A DNA stretch of 64,000 bases, from NCBI RefSeq assembly GCF_016862115.1, contig NZ_BOMI01000148.1, positions 1 to 64,000 of the forward strand, in the 5' to 3' direction. Position numbers and translations under genes: made by a program. Source of the stretch: Paractinoplanes deccanensis. Its GTDB lineage: Bacteria > Actinomycetota > Actinomycetes > Mycobacteriales > Micromonosporaceae. The notes under the pieces are model-generated. The model made no database searches, was not told the DNA's origin, and saw only the letters and a list, made by a program, of their open reading frames with translations. This document shows positions 1 through 7,755 of the stretch, piece after piece; position 1 is the first letter of the stretch, and each line of letters starts with the position of its first letter.

Positions 1-107
1 ACGCGGCCTCGCCGCTCCCCGGCTCTGCCTTCCCGATGTCCGACCCGGCCTCGCCGCTTCCCGGCGCTGTTTCGCCGCGGACCGATGGCCCGGGGTCGCT
101 CGCATGA
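1..107 (+). CDS. C-terminal end of an upstream gene (partial)
   Basis: The frame starting at base 3 is open from the window edge to a TGA at 105-107. That TGA overlaps the ATG of the next gene as ATGA, the usual sign of translational coupling. The visible 34 residues are Pro/Ser/Ala-rich and contain a repeated ASPLPG motif, so they look like a disordered tail. Because the next protein starts with a HAAS-like domain, the missing gene could encode a PadR regulator; that is inference only. It could also be a chance open frame. Confidence 0.4.
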   Translation, partial: AASPLPGSAFPMSDPASPLPGAVSPRTDGPGSLA

Positions 108-910
108 GCGACTGGCCCCAGATGTTCGAGGCCGAGCTGCTGCGGCTCGGCCTCCAGCCCCGCCGCGCCCGCCAGCTGGCCGAGGAGACCACCCAGCAGG
201 CCGCCGAATGCGCGGGCGCCCCCGCCGACGTCTTCGGCCCCGCCCACCTCTACGCCCGCCACCTGTGGGCCGAGCTCAACACCCCGGCCGACGGCCAGCG
301 CCTGGCGCCCGGCCCGGTGCTGCTCAGCCTCGAAGGCGTCGGCAAGCGCTACCGCCGCCGCACCGTCTTCCGCGACGTCGACCTGCGCGTCCGCGGCGGC
401 GAGGTGGCCGCGATCGTGGGCGCGAACGGCTGCGGCAAGTCCACCCTGCTGCGCATCTGCGCCGGCCTCACCCGGCCGAGCGCCGGGTCGGTCCGCCGCA
501 CCCGGCGCGTCGGTTTCGTGCCGCAGGACGGCGGCACGGCCGGCTGGCTGACCGCGGAGGAGCACTTCACGCTCTTCGGCGCGGCCGCCGGCATGGTTCC
601 GGGACGGGCGCGCTCCACCGGCGTACACCTGGCCACGAAGCTCGCGTGGCGCCCCAGCCGGCGCCAGCCCGCCCAGCAGCTGTCCGGCGGCACCCGGCAG
701 AAACTCAACCTGGTGCTCGGCGAACTGCACGCGCCCGACCTGCTCCTGCTCGACGAGCCCTACCAGGGCTTCGACCAGGGCACCTACCTCGACTTCTGGC
801 AGCAGGTCTTCGCCTGGCGCGACGCCGGCCGGGCCATCGTCGTCGTCACCCACCTGCTGCACGACCTGCAAAACGTCGACCACGTGCTCGACCTGGGAGC
901 CCGCTCATGA
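104..910 (+). CDS. ABC transporter ATP-binding protein with N-terminal helical extension
   Basis: This 268-residue protein is the ATPase half of an ABC exporter. Residues about 75-268 form the nucleotide-binding domain, with Walker A GANGCGKST, the signature LSGGTRQK, Walker B LLLLDEP and a switch histidine in VVTHLLHD. The first 70 residues are an unusual helical extension (FEAELLRLGLQPRRARQ, then GPAHLYARHL) that resembles the HAAS domain found beside PadR regulators. It starts at the ATG overlapping the previous stop, and its own stop overlaps the permease ATG at 907, so the genes are coupled. The substrate cannot be read from the sequence. The family call is firm; the HAAS reading is tentative. 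Confidence 0.9.
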   Translation: MSDWPQMFEAELLRLGLQPRRARQLAEETTQQAAECAGAPADVFGPAHLYARHLWAELNTPADGQRLAPGPVLLSLEGVGKRYRRRTVFRDVDLRVRGGEVAAIVGANGCGKSTLLRICAGLTRPSAGSVRRTRRVGFVPQDGGTAGWLTAEEHFTLFGAAAGMVPGRARSTGVHLATKLAWRPSRRQPAQQLSGGTRQKLNLVLGELHAPDLLLLDEPYQGFDQGTYLDFWQQVFAWRDAGRAIVVVTHLLHDLQNVDHVLDLGARS

Positions 911-1578
911 CCTTCGTGGTGGCAAGCCTGTCGGCCCGCGAGGTCTCCCGGCGGTGGGTGGCGCTGGCCCTGGTGGTCGCGCTGCCGTTCTGGTTCTATC
1001 TCGTACGCCGCGACCTCGCCGGCCAGTCGACCCGCATGCTCACCCTCGGCATCGGCTGGGCAGTGTCCACATTGACGCTGTTTGTGGTGAACGCCTCCCG
1101 GGGCGTCGACCCCCGCCTCCGTCTGACCGGCGCCTCTACGGCCAGCATCATCGGCGGCCGCCTCCTCGCGATGACCGGCGTCGGCCTCTCCGTGGCCCTC
1201 GGCTACTGGCTGCTCGTGGGCATAGATCAGGACCTGCTGCACTGGTGGGCGGCCGGCCTGATGATGGCGGTGACCGCCCTGGTGGCGGCCCCGTTGGGCA
1301 GCCTGATCGGCGCCGTGCTGCCGCGCGAGCTGGAGGGTGCGCTGGCCTTGCTGAGCGTCTGCGCCGTCCAGATGCTGGCAAACCCCGACGGCACGATCGC
1401 CAAGCTGATGCCGTTCTGGTCGGCCCGCGAGATAGGCACCTACGCGGTGGACGGCGGCAGCTCGGACCTCGTGTGGCGCGGCTTGGGCCACGCGGCGCTG
1501 GTGTGGCTGCTCTGCGCGGGCGGCACGCTGGCCATCTTCCGGTGGCGTCTGCGGCTCGCCAGGTATCCGGAGCCGTAG
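907..1578 (+). CDS. ABC-2 type permease, membrane subunit
   Basis: A 223-residue membrane protein starts inside the stop codon of the ATPase gene. It has about six hydrophobic segments: residues 15-30, 40-60, 80-100, 110-135, 140-155 and 195-215. No signal peptide or soluble domain is visible. Position and topology make it the membrane partner of the preceding ATPase, as in two-gene ABC-2 exporters. It is short for an ABC-2 permease (usually 240-280 residues) but shows no internal break. The cargo is unknown. The gap that follows is 0.8 kb of repeats. Confidence 0.8.
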   Translation: MTFVVASLSAREVSRRWVALALVVALPFWFYLVRRDLAGQSTRMLTLGIGWAVSTLTLFVVNASRGVDPRLRLTGASTASIIGGRLLAMTGVGLSVALGYWLLVGIDQDLLHWWAAGLMMAVTALVAAPLGSLIGAVLPRELEGALALLSVCAVQMLANPDGTIAKLMPFWSAREIGTYAVDGGSSDLVWRGLGHAALVWLLCAGGTLAIFRWRLRLARYPEP

Positions 1579-1635
1579 GCGACCGGCCTCAGTGGACAGG
1601 CGGCGTGCACGCCGCGCCGTGCGGTGCGGATAGGC

Positions 1636-1722
1636 GCGCCGTCTTGCTCGCCACGCCGTCTTGCTCACCGCGCCGTCTTGCTCGCCACGCCGTCTTGCTC
1701 GCCACGCCGTTTTGCTCGCCGC
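1636..1722. repeat. 17-bp tandem repeat, about five copies
   Basis: The unit GCCGTCTTGCTCGCCAC recurs every 17 bp with one or two substitutions per copy. It sits just after the ABC permease, and frames through it give only low-complexity peptides. Confidence 0.85.
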
Positions 1723-1725
1723 ACC

Positions 1726-1915
1726 GTCGCACCGCCCGCGACCGCCGCTCGGTGGCGCTACCCACGACCGCCGTCGCACCGCCCGCGACCGCCGCGCGGT
1801 GGCGCTGCCCACGACCCGCCGTCGCACCGCCCGCGACCGCCGCTCGGTGGCGCTACCCACGACCCGCCGTCCCACCGCCCGCAACCGCCGCTCGGTGGCG
1901 CTACCCGCGACCGGT
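1726..1915. repeat. 47-48-bp tandem repeat, four copies
   Basis: Each unit contains CGCACCGCCCGCGACCGCCG followed by CTCGGTGGCGCTACCCACGA. The GGTGGCGCT core starts at 1751, 1798, 1846 and 1894. Three of the four spacer and core segments are almost identical. No gene is supported across it. The rest of the gap to 2390 holds the element at 1940-2021 and the leader of the next gene. Confidence 0.85.
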
Positions 1916-1939
1916 AGCGGCCCCCGCCGCGCCACCACA

Positions 1940-2021
1940 GCCCGCCCTCCCAAGGGGGCCCCCGACCTACGAGGTCATTGTGGCTGAGATGGCGGGATCT
2001 TGCCGGTGGGCCTGTGGACAA
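1940..2021. repeat. Dispersed intergenic element, copy 1, with a DnaA-box-like 9-mer
   Basis: This stretch begins GCCCGCCCTCCCAAGGGGGC, contains CATTGTG in the middle and ends GCCTGTGGACAA. A second copy lies at 16968-17047 with the same order and spacing. TGTGGACAA (2013-2021) is the complement of TTGTCCACA, the actinobacterial DnaA box. A near match, TGTGGAAAA, follows at 2029-2037. Neither copy lies in a credible gene. Confidence 0.65.
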
Positions 2022-2390
2022 CCGCCACTGTGGAAAACCGCGATCCCGCCGTTGACAGCGGCGGCGGTCACAGGTTGTGCACGGTGCTGCGGGCTGTTCC
2101 CGGCACGGCCGCCGCGCGGTGCATTTATCCGCGTTTCTCCGGCCTGGTGGCGCTTGCGGGCGGCGCCGTCTGCCGCGCCTGCCGTCAGTGGCGCGCGGTC
2201 TTGAGGCTTCCGGTTAGCACTTGGCGCGGTCGGGTGGGGGTGGTCCGTGGTGTGCGTGGACGGTGGGAGTGATCTGCGGCACAAACGGTCAGGCAAGATC
2301 AGCCGAAAGTACGTATTCGCCTCCGCAAGACTCTTATGTCCGATATGCAACGATCTGTGGCGTAAGCGGAAAACAAGTTGGAGGTTAAAT

Positions 2391-2849
2391 ATGAACAAGG
2401 CAGTTCGGATGCTGACCATGGTCGGCCTGGGTCTGATGGCCGGCGCGACGGTGGGCACCGCCCCGGCCCTCGCCGCGGACGGTGGCTCCTCGGCCACGGC
2501 GAAGAGCAACACGTCGACCCAGGTGCAGCGGCACGACCGCGACCAGATCGTCGGCTTCTACCGGACGCTGCGGGCCTGCGAGAAGGCCGGGCGGATCGGC
2601 GAGTGGTTCGACCGCTGGGAGGACTACGACTGCGAGCGGGTTCGCTTCGGCTTCCGCCGCGGCTTCTGGGCTCTGGAGGTCGAGCGTGACTGGCGCTTCG
2701 GTGGCCACGGCCACCGCGACCGTGACTTCCGCGACCGCGACTTCCGCGACCGTGACCACGACTTCCGTGGCCACGACCACCGGGACGGCGACCACCACGA
2801 CCGGGACGACCGGGACGACCGCGACGACCGCGGCCCGCGCGGCCGCTGA
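2391..2849 (+). CDS. Secreted Asp/His/Arg-rich protein of unknown function
   Basis: The 152-residue product starts at ATG 2391 behind a strong ribosome site (GGAGG, 9 bp upstream). Residues 1-28 are a classical signal peptide (MNKAVRML, a hydrophobic core, then APALA). The mature middle, about residues 50-98, is a compact segment with two cysteines and many aromatic and charged residues (YRTLRACEKAGRIGEWFDRW). From about residue 100 the protein is almost only D, R, H, F and G, in repeats of RDRDF and then DDR. Such a tail could bind divalent metal or stay disordered. No family is recognised. It stands alone between repeat-rich gaps and converges on lexA. Confidence 0.75.
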   Translation: MNKAVRMLTMVGLGLMAGATVGTAPALAADGGSSATAKSNTSTQVQRHDRDQIVGFYRTLRACEKAGRIGEWFDRWEDYDCERVRFGFRRGFWALEVERDWRFGGHGHRDRDFRDRDFRDRDHDFRGHDHRDGDHHDRDDRDDRDDRGPRGR

Positions 2850-2950
2850 CCCGGCTGCGACGACCGAGGCTCGTGCGGCCGCCGGCCTAACCGCGACGAT
2901 TGCGACCGGCCGCGGCCGCTGACCCGACCGGGTCCGAGCCGCGGCCGGAG

Positions 2951-3010
2951 CGGCCGAAGCGGTTGAAGCGGCCGAAGCGGTTGAAGCGGCCGAAGCGGTT
3001 GAAGCGGCCG
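2951..3010. repeat. 18-bp tandem repeat, three clean copies
   Basis: CGGCCGAAGCGGTTGAAG repeats three times and then decays to about 3050 (versions with GGAGTGGTC and GGAATGGTC). It lies between the stop of the secreted protein and the convergent lexA gene. No gene is seen in 2850-3238. Confidence 0.85.
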
Positions 3011-3204
3011 GAGTGGTCAAACGGCCGGAATGGTCGAAGCGGCCAGGGCAGTCGGAGCGGCCGGAGGCCGACTCCACGCCATGGCCGCGGTCGTCGGAGG
3101 CATGCATGACGCGTCGCCGGCCGTGACGTCCCGAACCGTCTCGGCCGGTGGCGGGTGGGAGCTCAGGGTCCCGTCCACGCTCTGAACCCCACGTCCACCC
3201 CGGT

Positions 3205-3236
3205 GCTCGGGCCGTGCCTGATGGCGCGGCCCGAGC
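3205..3236 (-). terminator. Hairpin terminator behind lexA
   Basis: GCTCGGGCCG (3205-3214) pairs perfectly with CGGCCCGAGC (3227-3236) around a 12-nt loop. It begins 2 bp beyond the lexA stop codon. There is no T-run, as is common in high-GC genomes. Confidence 0.65.
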
Positions 3237-3238
3237 GC

Positions 3239-3856
3239 TCATATGCGCCGCAGGACGCTGACGACCTTGCCCAGGATGGTGGCCTCGTCGCCGGGGATCA
3301 CGTCGTAGGCCGGGTTGCGCGGGACCAGCTCGACGTGGCCGTTCGTGCGGCGCAGCACCTTGACGGTGGCCTCGTCGCCGATCAGGGCGGCCACGATCTC
3401 GCCGTCCTCGGCGACCTGTTGCCGGCGGACGACCACCGTGTCGCCGTCGCAGATCGCGGCGTCGATCATCGAGTCGCCCTTGACGCGCAGGGCGAAGAGC
3501 GTGCCCTTGCCGACCAGGCTGGCCGGCAGTGTGAGCTGCTCCTCGACGTGCTCGTCGGCGAGGATCGGGGCACCGGCGGCGATGGCGCCGAGCACGGGAA
3601 CCGGCACGTTCGTGTCGGCGGGGGACTCGGGGCCGCGGATGTCGATCGCCCGGGAGCCGCGTGCGCCCCGGCGGATCAGGCCGCGGTCCTCGAGGACCTT
3701 GAGCTGGTGAGCGACCGACGACGGGGAGTCGAGCCCGACCGCGGCGCCGATCTCGCGGATCGTCGGCGGATAGCCGTGGCGGTCGATCCAGTCGCGGATC
3801 ATCGCGTAGATCTGCCGTTGTCGATTGCTGAGGGGCACGTCATCCGGGGACGTCAT
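3239..3856 (-). CDS. lexA: LexA-type self-cleaving repressor
   Basis: This 205-residue protein has the LexA layout: a winged helix at residues 8-70 (REIGAAVGLDSPSSVAHQL is the recognition region), a cleavage site at Ala94-Gly95, and a Ser129/Lys166 dyad in GDSM and TVKVL. It should repress SOS genes until RecA-stimulated self-cleavage. It lacks the longer N-terminus of Streptomyces LexA. It follows the Lrp-type gene by only 12 bp, so it may be co-transcribed, although a promoter-like sequence lies inside the 3' end of that gene. Actinobacterial lexA usually sits beside nrdR; here it does not, so this could be a second LexA. The family call is secure; being the master SOS repressor is not. Confidence 0.93.
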   Translation of the reverse strand: MTSPDDVPLSNRQRQIYAMIRDWIDRHGYPPTIREIGAAVGLDSPSSVAHQLKVLEDRGLIRRGARGSRAIDIRGPESPADTNVPVPVLGAIAAGAPILADEHVEEQLTLPASLVGKGTLFALRVKGDSMIDAAICDGDTVVVRRQQVAEDGEIVAALIGDEATVKVLRRTNGHVELVPRNPAYDVIPGDEATILGKVVSVLRRI

Positions 3857-3865
3857 GCGTGGATG

Positions 3866-3902
3866 ATACTACAATCTTCGATCACCTGTACGAACACTTT
3901 CG
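3866..3902 (-). promoter_or_regulatory. Possible lexA promoter with an overlapping dyad
   Basis: On the minus strand TTCGTA (3889-3894) and TAGTAT (3866-3871) are 17 bp apart and end 9 nt before the lexA ATG. The dyad CGAA-AGTG-TTCG (3891-3902) overlaps the -35. It resembles the actinobacterial SOS box CGAAC-N4-GTTCG, but the half-sites are 2 bp too close. Confidence 0.35.
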
Positions 3903-4987
3903 GGTGACGGCGTCCCGCGCAGCCGTTCGAGCAGCTCGTTCTCCGCCACGTCCGCGTCCGGGTCCGACCAGAAGTCGAGCGGCACCGGCCGCAGGTTGCG
4001 GCCCAGCGGGTCGAGCAGGTGGCCGCCCAGCTTCATCACCCAGAGCGCGACCGCCCGGTCCGTCACGGTCATCTCGGGTACGCGCGCGGCCAGCCGGGCC
4101 TCGAACGCGGCGATCTCCTGCACCGAGCGCAGCCAGACCACGATCAGCAGGTTCGCCGTACCGGAGAGGGTCGCGCACAGCCGTGTCTCGCGCATGCCGC
4201 TGAGCTGGGCCACCACCCGGCTCGTCTCGGCGGGCGGCACACTGCCCCACAGCGACACCGAGATCGGCCAGCCGGACGCGTAGCGGGCGATCTCGCAGCG
4301 GTAGACGATCATGCGAGAGGCGTCGAGGCGGTCCAGCCGGCGCCGTACGGTCGTCGCGTTCATGCCGGCCAGCTCGGCTATCCGCGCGGCGGGACGGCGC
4401 GGATCCTCGGCGAGCACCCGGATCAGGTGCAGGTCGTCGGCGCTCAGCGGCCGGGACGCCGGCGGGGGACCGGGTGCCGGCCGGGGCTGGAGCTGTTCGC
4501 CCGGCTCGCCCAGCCGGTCCAGCCGCCACCGGCTGCCTTCCGTGTGCAGGGTGACGGCTATCTGCGTACGAGTCGCGGCTATCCCCGGCAGCGTGCCCAG
4601 CCGGAAGCCCAGGTAGCGCGCGAGCTGCACATGATCGGGGAAGAATGCGGTGACCAGCAGGTCGCGCGCGCCGGTCACGTGCTCGAGGGTCATCACGTGC
4701 TGGTCCTCGGCCACCTCGGCCGCCACCTCGTGCAGCCGGCCGGCCACGCAGTCGATCTCGATGAAGGCGAGCACGATGCCCGCCACCGCCAGCTGCGCCG
4801 GGAAGCAGCTGATCCACGCGTGCCCGCTGCGGTGCAGCCGGTTCCAGCGGCGGGCCGCCGTCGAACCGTCGACGCCGAGCGCCGCGCCGATGCGCTGCCA
4901 GTCGGCGCGCGGCGCCACCTGGAGGGCGGTCACGAGCTGGTAGTCCAGCTCCGACAAGCGCGTTTCCTGCGATTCAGGGCCGCGCAT
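3869..4987 (-). CDS. Tandem Lrp/AsnC-family regulator
   Basis: The 372-residue protein contains two consecutive Lrp/AsnC units. The first has a winged helix (about residues 12-55, LDYQLVTALQVAPRADWQRI) and a RAM-like ligand domain to about 150. After a Pro-rich linker, the second has an HTH (about 183-230, ARIAELAGMNATTVRRRLDR) and another RAM domain to about 325. Ordinary Lrp proteins are about 150 residues, so this is the duplicated form. It is transcribed away from the M20 amidohydrolase/MFS pair with only 56 bp between starts, which suggests it controls that pair in response to an amino acid or conjugate. lexA follows directly. Confidence 0.9.
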   Translation of the reverse strand: MRGPESQETRLSELDYQLVTALQVAPRADWQRIGAALGVDGSTAARRWNRLHRSGHAWISCFPAQLAVAGIVLAFIEIDCVAGRLHEVAAEVAEDQHVMTLEHVTGARDLLVTAFFPDHVQLARYLGFRLGTLPGIAATRTQIAVTLHTEGSRWRLDRLGEPGEQLQPRPAPGPPPASRPLSADDLHLIRVLAEDPRRPAARIAELAGMNATTVRRRLDRLDASRMIVYRCEIARYASGWPISVSLWGSVPPAETSRVVAQLSGMRETRLCATLSGTANLLIVVWLRSVQEIAAFEARLAARVPEMTVTDRAVALWVMKLGGHLLDPLGRNLRPVPLDFWSDPDADVAENELLERLRGTPSPESVRTGDRRL

Positions 4988-5043
4988 CGCAGGATCTCTG
5001 CAATCCGGCCGCCTCGACGATCATTCTCGGGACCATACCGCGC

Positions 5044-6243
5044 ATGTTCTCGCTCGATGACGGCCATCGCCTGGCCGACAGCCTCACCGACCTCCGCCAC
5101 GCGCTGCACCGGGAGCCGGAGCTCGGGCTCGATCTGCCGCTCACCCAGGCCAAGGTGCTCGCCGCCCTGCGCGGGCTGCCGCTGGAGATCGAGACCGGGA
5201 AGGCGCTCACCTCGGTCACCGCCGTGCTGCGCGGCGGCCGTCCCGGCCCGGCCGTGCTCCTGCGCGCCGACATGGACGCGCTGCCCGTGCAGGAGGACAG
5301 CGACGTCGAGTACGCCTCGCAGCTGCCCGGCCGGATGCACGCCTGCGGCCACGACCTGCACACGGCCGCCCTGGTCGGCGCGGCCCGCCTGCTGGCCGAG
5401 CGCCGCGACGAGCTGGCCGGCGACGTGGTGCTCATGTTCCAGCCCGGCGAGGAGGGGCAGGGCGGCGCCAAGCTCATGATCGACGAGGGGGTGCTCGACG
5501 CCGCCGGTGAGCGGGCCGTCGCCGCGTACGCCCTGCATGTGGCCGCCACCGCACTGCCGCTGGGCGCGATCGTCACCCGTCCCGGCAGCATCCTCGCGGC
5601 CAGCGACTCGGTGACGGTGACGGTGACCGGCTCGGGCGGGCACGGCTCGTCGCCGCACCTGGCGAAGGACCCGATCCCCGCGATGTGCGAGATGGTCACC
5701 GCGCTCCAGACCATGGTCACCCGCGGCGTCGACGCCTTCGACCCGGCGGTGGTCACGGTGGGTGCCATCCGCGCCGGCTCGGCCGGCAACGTCATCCCGC
5801 ACTCGGGGACGTTCGAGGCGACGGTACGGACGTTCTCCACCGCCACCCACAAGGCCGTACGGGACGGGTTCGAGCGCGTCGTCCGGGGCATCGCGTCCGC
5901 GCACGACCTGTACGTGGGCATCGACTACCGCGAGAACTACCCGGTGACCGTCAACGACACGGCCGAGGCGGCGTTCGCCCTGCGTACGGCGGTCGGCCTG
6001 GCCGGGCACCAGCGGGCGTTCAACGCGCCGAAGCCGATGGCCGGGTCGGAGGACTTCGCCTTCGTGCTCAACGAGGTGCCCGGCGCGTACCTCGGCGTCG
6101 GCGCGGTGCCGCCCGGCATCGACCCGCGGACGGCGCCGATGAACCACGCGCCGCAAGCCGTCTTCGACGACCGTGCCATCCCGGTGTCGGCGGTCCTCCT
6201 GGCTCAGCTCGCGGCGCGCCGCCTGCAGGAAAGCGCCGCATGA
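5044..6243 (+). CDS. M20-family amidohydrolase (N-acyl amino acid hydrolase type)
   Basis: This 399-residue cytoplasmic enzyme belongs to the M20D metal-dependent amidohydrolases, which cleave N-acyl or N-conjugated amino acids. The motifs are RADMDALPVQE (about 74-84), MHACGHDLHT (98-107, with metal-binding Cys101 and His103), QPGEEGQGG (134-142, with the catalytic Glu pair) and GSEDFAF near the C-terminus. The length is standard. The stop overlaps the ATG of an MFS exporter at 6240, so hydrolase and transporter are coupled. The tandem Lrp gene is divergent. The exact substrate cannot be assigned. The start ATG has no clear Shine-Dalgarno. Confidence 0.93.
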   Translation: MFSLDDGHRLADSLTDLRHALHREPELGLDLPLTQAKVLAALRGLPLEIETGKALTSVTAVLRGGRPGPAVLLRADMDALPVQEDSDVEYASQLPGRMHACGHDLHTAALVGAARLLAERRDELAGDVVLMFQPGEEGQGGAKLMIDEGVLDAAGERAVAAYALHVAATALPLGAIVTRPGSILAASDSVTVTVTGSGGHGSSPHLAKDPIPAMCEMVTALQTMVTRGVDAFDPAVVTVGAIRAGSAGNVIPHSGTFEATVRTFSTATHKAVRDGFERVVRGIASAHDLYVGIDYRENYPVTVNDTAEAAFALRTAVGLAGHQRAFNAPKPMAGSEDFAFVLNEVPGAYLGVGAVPPGIDPRTAPMNHAPQAVFDDRAIPVSAVLLAQLAARRLQESAA

Positions 6244-7628
6244 CCGCGCCGCCGCGGACCCGCCCGGCCGCCTCGGTCCGCGCGGTGGTGGGCCTGCTGG
6301 TCCTCTTCGAGATCACGAGCGGTTTCATCCAGGGCGGCGTGGTCCCGCTGCTGCCCGACCTCGGCGACGCGCTCGGCATCTCCACGGCCGACCTCAACTG
6401 GGTCATCTCGGTGCAGTTGCTTGCCGCGGCAGTGTCGGTGCCGGCGTTCGGCCGCCTCGGCGACCTCTACGGACACCGGCGCATGCTGCGGGTGGCGCTG
6501 ATCTGCGTCGCGGCCGGCTCCCTGCTCGTCGCCGTGGCTCCCTCATTGCCGGTGCTGCTGCTCGGCCGGGTGCTGCTCGGCCCGCTCGCCGCCCTGCTGC
6601 CGCTCGAGATCGCCCTGGTCCGCGACCGGCTGCCCGTCGAGCAGGCGCGCTCGGCCATCGCCCGGCTCGTCGGCGCGCTGACGCTCGGCGTACTGCTGGG
6701 TGGGGTCTTGTCCGCCGGCCTGCACCAGGCGATCGGGAGCGTGCGCGGCACCCTGCTGGTGCCCGCCGTGCTCGCGCTGATCTGCGTGCCCATCTCGTTC
6801 GTGGCCGTGCCGGAGTCGGGCACCCTCGCCCGCGGCCGCCTCGACGTCCCGGGCATCGTCCTGCTCAGCCTCGGCATGATCGGCGTGCTCACCGGCATCT
6901 CGACGCTGTCCCACTCCGTCGTCCCCGGCCTGGTCCTGCTCGGCGCCGGGGTGGCGGTGCTGGCCGGCTGGGCGATCCTCGAACTGCGCACCGCCGACCC
7001 GCTGGTCGACCTGCGAGCCCTGGCGGTGCCGACCGTCGCGCCGTACTTCGCCTGCTCGTTCGTCTTCGGCATCGTCTACTTCGGCAGCCAGTCGCCGGAC
7101 ACCACGTTCCTGGCCGCGGACCCCGACACCGCCGGTTACGGCTTCGGCCTCTCGGCGCTGAGCATCTCGCTGGTCTCGCTGCCTGCCGCGGTCGCTGCCA
7201 TCATCGGTTCGGCGGTGACGGTACGGGTCGCCGCCCGCCTCGGCTACCAGCGCACGCTCGCGGGAACCTTCCTCGCGATCGCCGCCGGTTTCACGGTGAC
7301 CGCCCTGTTCCACGACGCCGTCTGGCAACTGGTGGCCATCAAGGTCATCCTGGGCCTGGCCCTGGGCGTCGCCCTGAGCGCGATGCCGACCGTGATCGCC
7401 GAATCCGCCGAGCCCGGCCGGACCGGCATCACGACGGCCCTCTACAACAACGTCAAAACCCTGGGCGGCGCGGTGGCCGGCGGCATCGTCGCGGCGATCC
7501 TGGCATCGGTGGTCCTCACGGCCTCCGACACACCGAGAGAGTCGGCGTACGTGACGGTCTGGCTGATGTGCGCCGCGCTCTGCGTGGGCGCCGCCACCTT
7601 GGCCGCCCGCACCCGCCGCGCCGCCTGA
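6240..7628 (+). CDS. MFS transporter, drug:H+ antiporter type
   Basis: A 462-residue integral membrane protein starts at the ATG overlapping the amidohydrolase stop. It has repeated hydrophobic segments along its length and the MFS motif A between TM2 and TM3 (GRLGDLYGHRRML). The length and the long first loop fit DHA2-like exporters (12-14 segments). It probably moves the substrate or product of the coupled amidohydrolase, or a toxic analogue; that is inferred from coupling only. The gene ends 85 bp before a strong hairpin shared with the convergent membrane-protein gene. Confidence 0.9.
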   Translation: MTAPPRTRPAASVRAVVGLLVLFEITSGFIQGGVVPLLPDLGDALGISTADLNWVISVQLLAAAVSVPAFGRLGDLYGHRRMLRVALICVAAGSLLVAVAPSLPVLLLGRVLLGPLAALLPLEIALVRDRLPVEQARSAIARLVGALTLGVLLGGVLSAGLHQAIGSVRGTLLVPAVLALICVPISFVAVPESGTLARGRLDVPGIVLLSLGMIGVLTGISTLSHSVVPGLVLLGAGVAVLAGWAILELRTADPLVDLRALAVPTVAPYFACSFVFGIVYFGSQSPDTTFLAADPDTAGYGFGLSALSISLVSLPAAVAAIIGSAVTVRVAARLGYQRTLAGTFLAIAAGFTVTALFHDAVWQLVAIKVILGLALGVALSAMPTVIAESAEPGRTGITTALYNNVKTLGGAVAGGIVAAILASVVLTASDTPRESAYVTVWLMCAALCVGAATLAARTRRAA

Positions 7629-7713
7629 ACGGGCGCGGTTCGCGCTCCGTGACGGACTCGGTTCGCGTCGCGTGACGAGCGCGCTTCGAGCTCGCCGGGT
7701 TGCCGCGTGACGG

Positions 7714-7750
7714 GCCGGCCGCCCGCGAACGGGATCCGGGGGCGGCCGGC
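7714..7750. terminator. Hairpin between convergent genes
   Basis: GCCGGCCGCCC (7714-7724) and GGGCGGCCGGC (7740-7750) form a perfect 11-bp stem with a 15-nt loop. It sits between the MFS stop and the stop of the minus-strand gene, so it can serve both. Confidence 0.65.
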
Positions 7751-7755
7751 GCCGG

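Noticed and set aside
3891..3902. Canonical SOS box at lexA
   Set aside because: CGAA and TTCG are separated by 4 bp instead of the 6 implied by CGAAC-N4-GTTCG, so I list it only as a possible dyad.
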